Below are positions 33,901 to 48,900 of a stretch of DNA of 64,000 bases, in pieces. Numbering within the stretch: the first letter of the stretch is position 1; the number at the start of each line of letters is the position of its first letter. Where the stretch lies: positions 50,495 through 114,494 of the forward strand of contig JABVXU010000152.1 in assembly GCA_013365365.1 (NCBI GenBank), read 5' to 3'. Source of the DNA: Cruorifilaria tuberocauda. Taxonomy: Eukaryota; Nematoda; Chromadorea; Rhabditida; Onchocercidae. The notes under the pieces were generated by a model. That model was not told the origin of the DNA. It searched no databases and worked only from the letters and a program-made list of their open reading frames with translations. A program made the translations under genes and the position numbers.

Positions 33901-36900
33901 TACAAGGTAGAGGACGAGCATCTTCGATGAGTAAAATGGTTGATAATTATGAAGAAAGTAGCTATTATCAACGATCAACAAGCTTACCAAGACAAATGGA
34001 TCATCCATATGAATTCAAGAAAGGAAGGGAAATGATTCGAACATGTGGTGACGGTGCGTTTCTTCTTCATGAAGGAAACTTTTACTAAAGATAACTTCCG
34101 TTTTAATTTCTCTCCGACCAGTGATAGGATCAATGGACGGGGAAGTAAAGTTTCAATTGTAAATAACTGTATAAAACGAAAGAAGAATATTGCACATATT
34201 TGCTATATCATGTTTAAATAATTCAATAAATAATTATTGAAATTTAAAATTAGCAGAATTGAAAGAAAAATTAAATGATTCGCTTAATGTAGTAAATGTT
34301 TCATTGATTTTAATATATTCTTTGCATAGGTTAATTGAATTATGAGAAAATTAAAATGAACTACTACTTTAACTTGTAATTAATTAATTTTATGAAACTC
34401 AATTTCCCACGTTGAAAATGACGTGCATCTTTTCTGTTAACAAAATTTGCATGCATTTTTAACTGAAAAAAGAATTAAAAATTCATTTCATTTTATTTGT
34501 GCACAAAAATTTTGCATTTTTTTCTTTTGCTTTTTTAAAAAAGCTTTGAAAAATATGTCATTTTAAGAATAATTTGAAAAATTTTTTCATCATTCTATTT
34601 GTTGCTTTACTTTCTTCTCTGTTATATTTCCTCGTCTTTTTGTTTTTTCTTTTCCTTTTATTTTGCAAAAACAATTGTTTAGACACGAATCAATTGCAAC
34701 AACAACAACAACAACAACAGCGACAACGATCAAGAGAGCTTGTTGATGTAGAAGAAGAACAATTAGAAGCAGTGAAACGTCGACGTTATAGTGAAACGAT
34801 ACCTCAAAAACCAGTTTTTATTAATAAACTACCAGTAAATGTTATGGTAGGTCCTGATGAAGATTTGGTGCTCAGTATTCAATTTAAAGCAGATGCAAAA
34901 ACAGATGTGAAATGGAGTGTAAATGGTTTTGAACTGAAAAATTCAAAGAAAGTTACAATAATCAATGAGAAAGATCATTCGACACTTATCTGTCGACCAC
35001 CAATTCGCTATGGACGTTATAGTATCACAATAAATAATGAATATGGTAGAAGTGATCAAACTACACGAGTGAGTTATGCTGAGAGAAAACAATATCAAGA
35101 ATCCAATGGAATCACAGAACATCCGGTATCTGCTTATACTACCACTACACTATCTGATGGATGGGAATTAGTCGATGAGCAAAAACGGTCTAGCAAATTG
35201 GTAGATTCATTTGAAACGGTTAAATATACGGAAGCAGTTCGACCAGCTACAGAAGGACATGAAGCACTACTCATTCCATGTGATCAAACAGCCATTCCAC
35301 AACAATCATTTTATTCTTCTACGTATATCGTAAGTGAAGAAGGTAGAGAAGGAAGAAATGGAATGAGTTATAAAGCTCCAACAGATCTAGCACAACCATT
35401 ACCAACACCAATTATACCTGTAATCCATGAACCGGTAATAGGAATGAACGCTTCTGTAGTTCCTGAAGCATTGCATTCAATTCCTTATGTAGAGAAACGA
35501 TACGAAGAAATCACAAGTGGTATATCGAGAACTATTTGTGAACCGTTTAAACCAGTTGAACCAATGGAACAAAGATCTGAGGAAGCTATTCGTGGGGAAA
35601 GCGAAGTTACGATTCATGGAGTACAATCTCCAAAATTACAACCACAAAGAGAAATTGAGGAGCATGAAATTATCGGAAAGAAAACATTTCGCGTTCCAGT
35701 ACAACGCGTCATGGAACCTATTCCAAAACATCCATCCATTTTGAAACAACCTGAGCCAGAAATTCGTCTCAAAGCAGATGAAAAGCTTGTATTGGAATCT
35801 AAGGTTGATTCATTCCCACCATCTCAGTTCAAATGGTATCAAAATAATTTTGAAGTACGACCATCACCATCTGTGATTATTGAGAGTCCAGCATTAAATG
35901 AAAGTCGAGCTACATTTCTGAAGCCAGTTAGTGGTACATATAGAATGGTAGCTTCCAATACCCATGGTTCTTGTAGCAGTACAACACGTGTGGTTACTGA
36001 AGTCACCGAAGTCACCGAAGAATCTGGCGTTCCTATTGTTAGGACAATGCCGGAAAAGCATGAACCAAAGTATCACCTTATAAAGAAATCTTATACAGGG
36101 AAACGAAATGATTTACCAAAAGCGCCACGAATTGTGGAAGGTTTCGCTCCGGTTCTTAAAATCTCCAATAATGAACCATTGGTGTTACGTGTTACCGCAG
36201 ATGCAATACCGGAAGCGGAATTCCGTTGGTTGTTGAATAATTTTGAAGTAAGAACAAATCAAACAGTCACTATTCAACGTCTCGAACCAAACGTTTCACA
36301 AGCTACATTTCATAGTCCGATAAGTGGACGCTACGAAGTGATAGCTACAAATTCATTGGGTCAAGATTCTTGTTCTGGGAAAATAATTCTGAATTATGAA
36401 GAAGAAGTTCAAATCATTCCTATTAAGCCGGTTGAGAAGCCAACTGTTCCGAAAATTCCCATATTTATCAAACCATTACCAGGAGAAACACAGTTACACT
36501 CTGATGAACGAGAATTCCGCCTTTCCGTATCAGTACATGGCGAGAAACCGATTACATTCCGCTGGTTTGCTGATGGCAGTCTTCTCTCAAACAGTATTGA
36601 GCATCAAATGATTAACGATTCGGAAAATAGTACATTAGTTGTGCGGAAAGAAATTGAATGTGATGTTGATTATGCAGTTGAAGTTTCTAATGCTTACGGA
36701 GCAGCTTGGTCGGAAACGACGGTAATACCGTTACTGTCAACAACATCTTTAATGGGTACAGATTCACTGGAAGGTTCACTACTAGAAGTAGACGATGCTG
36801 AACGATGTTCTCCACGTTATACAATCGTATTAATGGATAATGATTTGCAACAAAATGATGAATTTACCGCACGTGTAGCTATCAACGCGGAATCTAGCCC

Positions 36901-39900
36901 ATGTGAGTTTATCTGGATGCTTAATGGACGTGATATCCGTACAATTCCTGGATTTCGTGTTGAATCCACATTATATGAATCTATTCTTTACATCAAATCA
37001 GCCTTATCAAAACATTCTGGCGAATTGTCGGTTATAGCTAGCAACAAATATGGTACTGCTAAATCAGCAGCTAAAATCACCGTTCACCCATGTTAGTTTC
37101 TAGATTTCAATTAATTAACTAATTTTCTAACTTCATTTTGAAAAAATTGAAATTCTTTCTTTATAGCATAGATATGCGCTTGATTTCTCATACTGATATT
37201 AAGAACTAACATCTATTATTCTTGAGTAACCGAATAATATATCTACCTGAAAGTTTTGAGTTATGCATTACTCTGATGAATTGCAAGATTTACTGTAAAT
37301 CAACAGATACTATAATTCTGTTCATATACTAAAAAATCTTATTAACAACGATTTTCTTCAAAAATATTAACAGTAATTTAAGGAGAGATGCGCGGTATTC
37401 TAAATTTCCGACGTTTTAAAAGCATGTTATTATAATTATCACCCATGAAAAGCCCCTTAATCCTTAACCCATATTATCAATTATCTTTTATTTTGCTTTC
37501 AAATTCGGAAATTTGGAATCAAAATAAAAAGTAGTTTATCAGTAAAACTGGAATTCAAATTCATTGATTGAACTGATCATGAAACGCATGTTCCATAATT
37601 TTCAGTATGTGAAGAATCGTATGAATTCATTTCGGAAGCAGAAACTATACCAGCTGAACGGCCACCACAAATTGTTTCACCTTTACAACCTTCCGTTTTT
37701 CGATCGGGTAGGTCATTTCCGAGATTTTCTTTAATTCTAGATATTATAATATACTAGAAGAGTAAGGGTTACAAGGTTGATCTTTCAATCTTTCAATAAT
37801 CGGCAGGATTTTGAAACTAACGTTAATACTTTCGGTGGTATAATAAAATATAAGCGATTTACGAGTTCGCCTTTTCTCGTTCATTAATCTATAGAAAGAT
37901 TCATGAAATTTGACACGTAGAATGTGTAGGTGAATCACTGCAATTACGTTGTTCTGTTGATGGTTTACCACAACCGGAGGTATTCTGGACCAAGGATGGC
38001 ATTCCTGTCGATAGTGGGACGGTAGGAAAAGAATTCATCGTTGTTCAATATCCGGATGATAGATATGAACTAATTAAACCAAAATGTGCACCTGAAGATG
38101 CTGGTTTATATCAGTTAACAGCTCGTAATATCCATGGTACCACGAATACCTCAGCTTATATTCTTATTGAAAGTAAGTAAATGAATAGTTTAGCTAAGAG
38201 AAATTTTTTTTGTTAAAGTTTAATTATTTATTTTTTACTTTTCTATTGCTATAAAATTATCGTTTCAGAGAGAGAAATAATAGAAGCAACAACAATGGAA
38301 ACGGTAAAAATTTTTAACTTTCAATTAAAAGACTCATAGAAAATTTATAAATTCTTGAAAATTTGTTTAATGAATTCCTCACTGAATTTGTAGAATACAA
38401 ACATTTTGCTTCTAATTATAATTTAATAATTTAGTGAATTCGTTTAATTGCCATACTAATGATATTTAGTTAAAACTTAAAATTCCAACTAACCTATATG
38501 TTTAGGAAAATAAAATTCAAATGATTGATCAAGCACTATCAAAACCACGATTCAGTGAGATAATATCGAAACAGTATGAACATGATATGATTGTGAGCTG
38601 TAAAGTGATAAGTGATACACCAGTTGTGGTGTCCTGGTACAAAGATGGACAATGTCTTTATCAGACGTATAAATATCGCATGGATAAATTATCTGACAAT
38701 ACTTATACACTAACAATATGCAATGTGGAGAAGTGGGATGAAGGTATAAATTGTCTAATATGATTATACAAGTGAATTATCAATGATAAATTCAAATGAA
38801 GAAAATAAGATTCGATAGATGAATAACGGAATCAGGTGGTCAAATCATTTAAATAGATGAAAATTTTAATGATACTGAATTTTTATAAATAAATTAAAAT
38901 ATTGTTCTATTTTTTTTATTCATTTATTTTGTTAGCATGCAATTATTTTGCACTATCATAAAACAATAGAATTTTGTTAGTATTATGAAACTTCTATGAA
39001 CTGCTACTTTTTATTCCAGGTCCATACATTTGTCGTGTTGAAAATGCATACGGTAGCTCAGATATGAGTATTTATGTCCGACCTTCGGTAAGAACTCGAG
39101 AAATAAGCAAGGAAATACTGGTTGAAGAAAGTGATAGTGAAGTAGTTGGATTACAAGATGATACGGCTTATATGAAGAAAGTATGCTAACTTTACATATT
39201 TTTTAGTTATTTAAATTAATTCTAAGGAATACAAATAGAAGAAAGTAAACGTTTGAAAGAAGACTAAAGTTAATTAAACGGTTTGAAAGAACAATTAAAC
39301 TTATAATAAAATAAAAAGAATTCATGGAGAAAAAGATAGGAAGTTTAAAATAATTGCGTTAATTTTTTGTAAAATTCCATCAAAGTTGTAATTGAAATTA
39401 CGCATACGCATTACTATTCGTTGAGAAATTTGGAATATATTTTTCAGGATTATATCGATACAACAGTTAAAGTATTGGTAGAACCTGAAGTAAGTGGTAG
39501 TCAAGAAGTGTACAGTCATACTGCTGAATTACGAAAAACCGAAGGTTTACTTATTTTAAATATTTTCAGTATATATGAATCACATTCCTATAAATAATAG
39601 TTCATATAAATCGATTTTAGCAGAATATAAATTGCTGGTGAAAGTTGCGGAAATTGTTGCAAGCAAACTAGTTGCTAAAGTTGTAATCGATGAAGCAATA
39701 CAAATTGCTTTAAAACGAATGAATGTAGAAATACAGTCTAGTGAAGAGGAGGAATTTGAAACAATCCATGAGCAACATCCATGCCCACCAAGGTATTACT
39801 TATATAAAAATATTTTCAGTTTACTACTTATTATTGAGATATTTTAAGTATATTACTTATTACAAAGATATTTTAAGAGATATTTTATTATAAAGATATT

Positions 39901-42900
39901 TTAAGTGATGATGAATTACGTCACTATTTTTAATTTACGCAACAGCTTGACTGATATACAGTTGGAAAAAGGAGTTTCCCATCTATTAATATCGATCTAT
40001 CTTTTTGTTTTTAGATTTGAAACGAATATCGAGTGTTATACTGTTGATGTTGGTGATGCTGTTGTATTGCACACCGATATTAATGGATATCCTCAACCAT
40101 ACGTTGAATGGTACTTTGGCGAGCAGAAACTTGAACAATCAGAGTAAGTCAAAATCAATCAGAGTTTGATTTAATTCATTATATTTATTTGATTTAGATT
40201 TTTTATCTGTTTTACAAATTAAGATATTTAAATCTAAATTCGTATATTTATTTAAAAAAGATTTTTTGAATTATTTTTTAAATGAATGAATGAATAAGTT
40301 CATTTGGAAAGCTTATTCTGATCAAAGAGAATGAATTGAGGAATTTAACTTTGATTATTAATGATTAGCAGAAATCTTTCTTTCAGACAAATTGAAGTGA
40401 AATATGTAGATAAGAAAGCCATATTGAAAATTAAAAAAGTGGAGAAGAAACATGAAGGAACTTATTATTGCCATGCTAAAAACGATTATGGAAAAGCAGT
40501 ATTAGCGTGTAATTTATGTGTAACTGATACAGCCCCAGGTTACTTTTTGCCATTTAAGGTGGAGAAGTGATAATTTTCAAAGGTAAATCAAATCTGGAAT
40601 TCAAGTAAATCTTACCTCATGAAGAATGAAATAATGCAAAATGCAGTGGACATTAGAATTGTCAAAATGATGGATATTTCGTCGATCAATTCAAATTTGT
40701 TAATAGCATTAGATGCAGAAGTATTGTAACACTAACATATGAAGATAATTTACAGGATGGTCTGAATCTACGCATAAAATGATTCGATCTCCGCTAATTT
40801 ATGCTTTATCCGAAACTGAAGCAGAATTATCGTCAAATGTTCACGTTACTCACGCTGAAGAATCACACGACCATTTCTTCTCCTCTATCCAACCAGAAAC
40901 CTTTGCATTGGGTTATTCATGCCTTGCATCAACCAGTAAAGTGCACGATAATTCCGTGATTATAAACCGTGAATCAATGCAGAAAATGAGAGAAAACGAA
41001 CATGAAGTAGCGGAAATTATCTTAAATGTAAACGTAGAACGTACACCGTCAGTTTTCAAGCACGATGCACGTATTTTACGATCAGCAGATGAAAGTGTTA
41101 CAATATCTCAACGTGAACCACGATATATAAGAGCAGAAGAAGTAATCCAAACCAATGATATACTTTTAATTCGTGATCAAAGTGTTCTACAACAACGTCA
41201 ATCTGTGGTTAATGCTATAACGACGGTTATATTCGAAAAGCCACCACAGCGAAACTTACTTGGAATCACTTGCTTGTATAATGAAAAGGTTATCAGTACA
41301 AAATTCTTTCGAATAACATTGATAATGAATAGTTGAATTCAAATCAAAATCAATATTGAACTGGAGATTCTCTATTTTAGATGTTTTATAAAATAGATGT
41401 AATTCCTGCATTGCATCCATGGGAAAACACTTTCATTTAGACAAAATAATCTTACATTTGAATAAATTAGTAAATAATTACTTCATCAAATTAATCACTG
41501 TATGAATGCTTAACTACTTTATAATTATTATCATTGATAAAGCTGTTGTGTTTGAACTTACATCGAATATTATAGATGATAAGATACTGATATTATCTCA
41601 TTCTGTCTAAGATTTATATTAAATAGCTAAGCTATTCTCTCTAATCGCTTCTATATTACAGTTATAATTCCAGGAACGTGCAAGCAAGGAGAAAATTCAA
41701 GCCGTCGGTACAGTTGATATCAAGAAAAGTGAAGTTGTCAATGAACTTATGAGTACCATTATGGCAGAGGTTCTTATGTTTCATTCTCTCAGAAATAATC
41801 GCTTAAAGCACTTCAATTTTAATAATTATTTTGTGCAAAAATAGCAGCATTGAAAATTTTGAGACTGTTTATTTTAAGGAAGTTTTACAAATTAAAAGCC
41901 TTTCTTACTAAATTAAAATATATTATAACATTTGCAACTGCAAACAAATCCAGAGAATGTTCCGCGAAGCACATGCTGAATCAAACGTTGACGTAAGACG
42001 TCCGGATGCCATATTTGATCATTTCATAACTGTTATTGAATCGGAACACAAATCTCTCGAAACACACTTGATTGCACCGATTGTTGTAACGAATCTTGCC
42101 ACTTCCGATTTTCATTTCCAACAAAAACCGGAATCATCGAACGCAGAATCAGTGCATACTGAATATCCCAGAAGAAATGCCACTGCTGAGCAGCGAATCG
42201 TTATTCTTCAAGGTTCATTCCAAAAATTCAGCGAAGCTATCACATGGAACTTGAAAAAGGTTTTACATTATTCAATTCTATTCTATTCATGAAAGTCATC
42301 AACTTTTAAAACTCATTTAAATTATTCCATCATTAAATATATGCATGTACAATAAGAATATTAAGTGATAATCAAAGTTTTATGAATACTAAATTGCCTA
42401 TCATTTAGCTTTGTTTGAAAAGAATGTTTTTAACTTTTAACTTTTTCTTTAGAATCCCATTACACCTGTCCAAACTTTAAATTCTTTTTCTTTCTAAGGC
42501 CATAATCTCTTATCATACTTTTCCAGGTTACTAAAGAAGCAACTGAGAGTGGCATAACAGTAGCACATGCAAATATTAAAGTATTCAAACCGGAAGAAAT
42601 TGGTGAGCATACAACAACAATTATGAGTGCAAGGAGAATGGTTCCAGAATTACTTGCTATCGCTGCTGCAGCTAGTAAACTTAAGGTATAATCTCACAAG
42701 TCAACTTCAGAGAAAAAAATCTTAATTCAGAGTGTAGCTTTGATAGAATTAATAGTGAATTTTCTTTTTGTCAAATTTTCCATTACTTATACTTACTTCA
42801 TTTAATTTCCCTCTCTTAAAAGATTTCCCTAAAGCAGAAATTATAATTTTTAAAATGAATTTAAATTTTAAACTTTCAAAATGATCACTTTTAGCTTACT

Positions 42901-45900
42901 AGCGTTTTTGTAACGTTCACTAAGAAAGGCGATGTTGCACATCAAGCGCTTGTTATTGAATATGAAAGTTTTGTGGAAGATGAAGCAACTCTTAATGTGG
43001 CTATGCTTACCGCTCCTGCATTTCATTCAAAAGAGGTGAAATTTATAAAATCAGATCGATAAAATCAAATCAGATCAAACAGTTCTATTTGTTAATACCA
43101 ATAGCTTTTGTTCAATTTCAATAAAAATTGTTCATATTGAAATCTATCAAAAATTACTAAATTTTAAGGAGAGTGTTTGGTCATATGAAAAGAAAAATGA
43201 AAAATCTGAGAAAACTGAAGCAGATATTATGGCCGTTTTTGTGGAAATTAGTGTTACCTGTCCAAATCAGGCGAGAATTCTGAAGAATTATAAGAAAAAT
43301 TTTAGTTATAAAAAACTCTTATTGATTCTTGTTTAATCGGCTAACTTATAATGTCAAAAATTTTTAATCTTATCTCAAGTCTATCTTGGTAAGTATAAAA
43401 AAATTTTTCGCTCTTAATTTAAAAACTTTCCTACAATGAAATTGATCTAATTTGAATTAGATCAATTTTAATGTAGGAGGAAAAAAAAGAGGAAAATTTT
43501 TATTTTCAAATAATAAAAAGGTTTTGAAATCATTTAGACGGAATTAGTAGCATCAGTTAGTTTACCACCAGCTGCTCCTGGAATTATGGATATAGCTCAA
43601 TCTTCACAATCATATCTCGAACCGTCATCTGTTTCTTGGTCCGAATCTTCAGACACTGGTAGATTTAAACACTTTCTTCTTTTTTATCATCACCACTCTT
43701 TTTTTATTGGATATAGTTGCAAAGATAATAGCAATAATGAATATAATAATAGCATAATTAATTGATGGCATAATATTATAATGAAATAAAGGATAACAGT
43801 AATGGATCATAATATTTCTACATTGAAAAATATGATTACTACAAAAGAGGAGTTGGATTTTTATTTCAAAATTTCTTAAGTAATAGCAAGATCTAATTGA
43901 TAATAGCTCTTTCTTTGAAACCTATTTTTCTAGGATTGCTTCAAGTACCAAAATTCATCAAAACATTGGAAAATATGAGGGCAGCAATTGGAGAATTGCA
44001 TCAATTTAAGTGTATTGTTAGCGGTATACCAGCACCAGTAATACGATGGTACGTGGATGGTGATATCATTCATGATTCCGAGTAAGCACTGCTTTTTTTC
44101 ATCATTTTATATATCTGAATGGATGAAATTAGCTCCTTAGGTCATTTCATATACCGTGAACGTGTATCATTTAAAAATTTTAGCCTCCATAACCTGACTG
44201 TTATTGATTTCTTGTTGACTGATTTTTTGTTTATCGATGCTCTAATGGCAACGGTTTTTTGTTTGTTTGAAGCTTTGATGAAAAAAAATACCGTTGTGCT
44301 TCAACTATTCTATACTATACTATTGTTAACATTTCGTACTATAAGTAAACTAATTTATATTTCCCGATTTTATTTATCATTTTCAAATCTTGTATCATTT
44401 CCAGATTCCCAGTGTCATAGACAAAAATTTACTATTTGGCATATTTTGACAATCTTATTTTCTTATCTTCTTTAAGCGTTTATCAAACTATCTACGAAGA
44501 TGGTGTTTGCATTCTGAAAATCCGAGAACTTGCAATTGAAGATGAAGGTGAATATACCTGTGAAGCAACCAATGATGCTGGTCAAACGATCACGAAATGC
44601 TTCTTGCAAATTATCAGTTAGTTTACTTTTTAGATTTCAGTGGAATGGTTCATCCTCATCTATTTCAGAGAAATTTGTTGAAAATTCCAAAAAGAAAAAG
44701 ATATTATGGTTAGATTAGAAATATTCGAATTAAGAAATTGAACATGATTATGTATATTTTTTGGAATTAATTGAAATACTTAGAAGTTTTATATTTCCAA
44801 TAACTAAATTAGATGAATGATGGATAATTAGTAACAATTTGATCAGCAGATGTGCTGTTACGAAGTACAAGATTTAAACGTTATAAGTGATGGTATGAAG
44901 TGAAATAAATTATCGCACTACGTGTATTCCGATTTGCCGTCCTCTAAAAATTTTGTGAATTTTTGCTACAGGGATGAATAGTACAAGCATTGATAATTGT
45001 ATCATATTCTATTCTCCAATTCATTTTATTTTCGTATCATTCTCTCCTTAAACTTCTTTCACGAAATCCATTCTATTCTTCAAAACCATGTAATAAATCA
45101 TCTTTAATTATACCTTACTGAATTTGCATCTCTTGAATTCATGTCAATTATTTAAGAAAAAAAAGACGTGCACATTTTTTTTTCTATTCTTCTTTCTTGC
45201 TTTCCTTATTTTAGAGCATTTTTAATCATTAGTTATCCCATTCATCATAGTATACTTTTTTGCTTTATTTCTTCATTTGTTACGTTTAAGTCTCGTGCCT
45301 TTCACGCGGCATTTCTGCTCACGTTTTCTTACCCAACCAATTCTAGTAAACAGTAATTTAAAACCAACTAAACAAGTAGCAGTAATACTTTTTTTCTTTT
45401 TTGGAATGATAATATTTCTAATCTTACAATTACTTTATCAAACTATGTAATTCTTTTTTAATACACAGCAAAAAAAAAATGAATTGGATACAAGTTGATG
45501 TAAGACTTTTTCGTTGCTATCATCCATTCCGTATTACTACTACTTAAAAATACTTTTTTTTTTATTCTAACCAAGCATGTTAATAGATTTTTTTGTTTTT
45601 AGAAAATGATTATTTCTAGTGCTTTCTAACGACATGAATCACTTTTTTTTTCTAAAAATAACCTTACTTTACCATATTTTTTAGCCGAACCTGATGCTTT
45701 GAAATACCAACAGCAAACCATGCTTGAAAATGTACTATACAGCAACAATGGCGGAAATAACAACAGCGCTAACGACAATTTCGCATCCCGGGATAATATT
45801 AGAACATTTAGTAATGTTAATAGGAATGGGAATCATAGAGCTAAATTCAATACTTTAGAAAAGCGAGATAATAGTATTAGTAGTAGTGATCATGGGGAAC

Positions 45901-48900
45901 AAAATCTTATGGTTAATTATGAGTTTACTCGAATTGAACCAGTAAACGCTGAAACAGCGGTAATCGTAACAAGTTATATTGCTTCATCGAAAGGATTGCA
46001 TAAAAATTTGGCATCTGAAGAGCGAAGCTTCAATGTTTCCATTTTTCTACCAAATGCCGCAATGGAATGCGATTTTATTTGGACACTTAATAACTGCGAG
46101 ACTATTACGCTAAATCTGATATCGTCATTTCAGATGGCTGATTTTGTAATTCATAATTTTCTGACAGAACAAGTGAAAAGAGCTCATTTGTTACTAACTG
46201 TGAAGAAATTAACATTTGAAAATATTTCATTTGCTGTTTGTCAACCATGGGAAGAAATTTTATTGCTAAAAAAACCTGAAAGCGCATTTATTTGGGATAA
46301 TGAATTCTGTCGAATGCAAAAAGCGCAAGTGGAATTCTTCATCAAAAATTCTAGCCAGAACGATTGTAATGATGATAAACTTATTGAAGATGATCGAGCA
46401 AATTTACTTATTCAGGAAGAAAAGATTAACAGTTCTGGGAAGGGAACAAGTGAACACAAGGAAAACATGGTTCGCTACAAAAATGAGAGAAAAGATGAAT
46501 CAGGAATTACGGTTATTCCTCAAGAAAAACAAATGATCAAAGATAATGAAACGAAATTCAAATGGCAAACATCTGGAGAGTATTCAGAAATCAGTGCTAG
46601 TGCCTTAGACGCAATTCAACGATATGTAAATGAGCTGATTGATTTTACTCCTGACATAACAACAAGAATTTCTATGAATGCAAGTAGTAGCAAACAGAAC
46701 AATGTCAATAATCTGAATACGAAAAGTAATCAGATGGAAAATGTTATCTTGAAGGATTTTATTAATGAAAGATACCTGAATTGCTCATTTTGTCGCAAAC
46801 CGCTGTATGCTGAGACAAGTCGAGATTTGGTAGTACTTGCAAATAACTATGTGACGGGAAATTTTTCATCAGGAACTGTGTATGTAGATTCAAATCCAAG
46901 TTCCAAAAATATGGTGCCTAGCAAGAAAAGCATTGAAACTACAGAGTCATTTGGATCATTGGCCCATAAAGATGATTACGATTTAGTTGAGGATTCGAGG
47001 AAAAATCTTGACAATCCTGATAATAACGAAAGCAATATCATGTTCGATACTTGCAATAGTTTCAGCAAATTGGACATTCAATCATCTCATCTAATTACAG
47101 AAGCTTGTCCTTCACATTGTACAAGTTCGATAGAAAGTACAGATGCTTTTGCTGCAACTGTTGATGCCAGCGAAGAGTTTGAAATTCTCAGTGCTTCAGC
47201 AAATCCCAGGTTACAAAATGATAAGAGTTTACCGCCATTAGCGCATATAAATGATAACCCTTCTCTATTGGAATCTGACCATTCGAATCCTTACGTTCCT
47301 AATCCCGAAACTGTTAAAACTTCAGCTTCAAATACCGGAATTTTTGCTAAGGAGCTGCCCTCAACCCATGAGGTTGTTGAGATTCCAGCAGCCGATAAAG
47401 TTTGTGGAGAAATTGAAAATGAAATTAAAACCAAATCAGAAGATAACGAAGAAGCACTTCAAATTGAACGTGCAATATACGACATATCCGAGCGAATAGA
47501 ACACCAGAAATCTCTAACAGGAGCACAAGCGGAAGCAAGTGAAGAACTTCTAAAAACTATACTTGAAGATATTATCAAGAACACAGGGCGAAGTAGTGTT
47601 AGAGAAACAATGGTCGCTTATAAAAAACCAGTTGTACTACTGCGAGAAAAGTTGACAGATCTGGAAGAAACACTGAAGAGAGAATCTTCTGATTTAGAAT
47701 TCGGAGAATCATCGATGAGATCATTTCCAGAAACAGAATCCACATTTTCAAAATCATTGAGTGTGGAAGCTGAATATGCAAAATTTACCAGAGAAAGTTC
47801 GATTGAGAGAGGAATTTGTGGAATTTCATTGTGTGATTTGCAACAATTTGGAAATATCAGTAAGCAAGAGATTAGACGGATGACACCTTTGACATCAAAT
47901 ATTAAGGATCAGCTTCAAAGCTTGGAATGTATGCTTGAAGAAGTTGAGAAAGAAGGAGAAGATGGCATGAAAGAATTGGTTGAGGAAGCTCAACTTACCT
48001 TCCCGGCATATTCTGATGCTAAGCAACATGAAATGCACAAGATTTTGATGCAAATTAACAATGAAATAAGTATTATCAAACGATGCTGTCAAAGAAATAT
48101 TTCGAAGACAAGTATCGATGCTGCAGTTAGTTTGTTGCATAAAGTTCGCAACAATGTTTCCTCAATAATTGATCTGATATCATTGTATAGAAAACGAATG
48201 AGGAAAAAATCGCCTGCCGATAAAGGATCAAATGTTAAAAGAGGACGAGTGAGATCTAAACGATCTTCCCATCATTTATCACCTTGTTCCAGGACTGGAT
48301 TCTTTTTCAAAACAGATGCTTCGGTGAATATATACCTCGTGAAACGTGAGGAATCAGAAATTATCAATGCTATTGTTAAATTATTCAGTTTATCAGATAA
48401 TCTTGGAAATAAAATGTCAAAAAGTGAGAACTCTGAAATTTCTGCATATGAAGATGCGGTTTTTGATAACGAAAACAAAATTATACAAAAAACAGGAATT
48501 GATCCACAATGGACACTCTTAAGTTCTGAATCAGAAAAGGATGACAAAGCATTCTTGCCAAATCTTGTTGATCTAGAAAGCAGTACGTTTTCAGGAGATT
48601 TTGTTCAGGATTCTCAAGCAGCTCCTGTTCGTCCTCCACGAAGGCCAAGAAAAAACAGCCAACGAAGTACTCGTTCCTCACCTCCGATTCCACCTTTTCG
48701 TTTGAAGCATCGTTCAGCATCAGTTGGTGATTATAAAAATCTTATTGCTTCATCCTGCTCTTCTGATACATCGAATTATCCACTGAATATGACTACTGAT
48801 ATGTGCGAGATGGGAGAAGTACTGCAATCAGATACTCCAATTTATGCGGATCAGTTAGACTTACAGAATATCAATTTACTGGATGTCAAAGAGTCAGGCT

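Noticed and set aside
34574..34682. Hydrophobic N-terminal extension of the Ig t3-t7 open frame, resembling a signal peptide
   Set aside because: It is translated intron (polypyrimidine tract). A proper acceptor at 34681-34682 and the in-frame upstream exons show the exon starts at 34683.
44119..44475. 118-codon hydrophobic open frame
   Set aside because: It lies in a T-rich titin intron; the hydrophobicity reflects TTT/CTT codons, and the flanking exons form a complete Ig without it.
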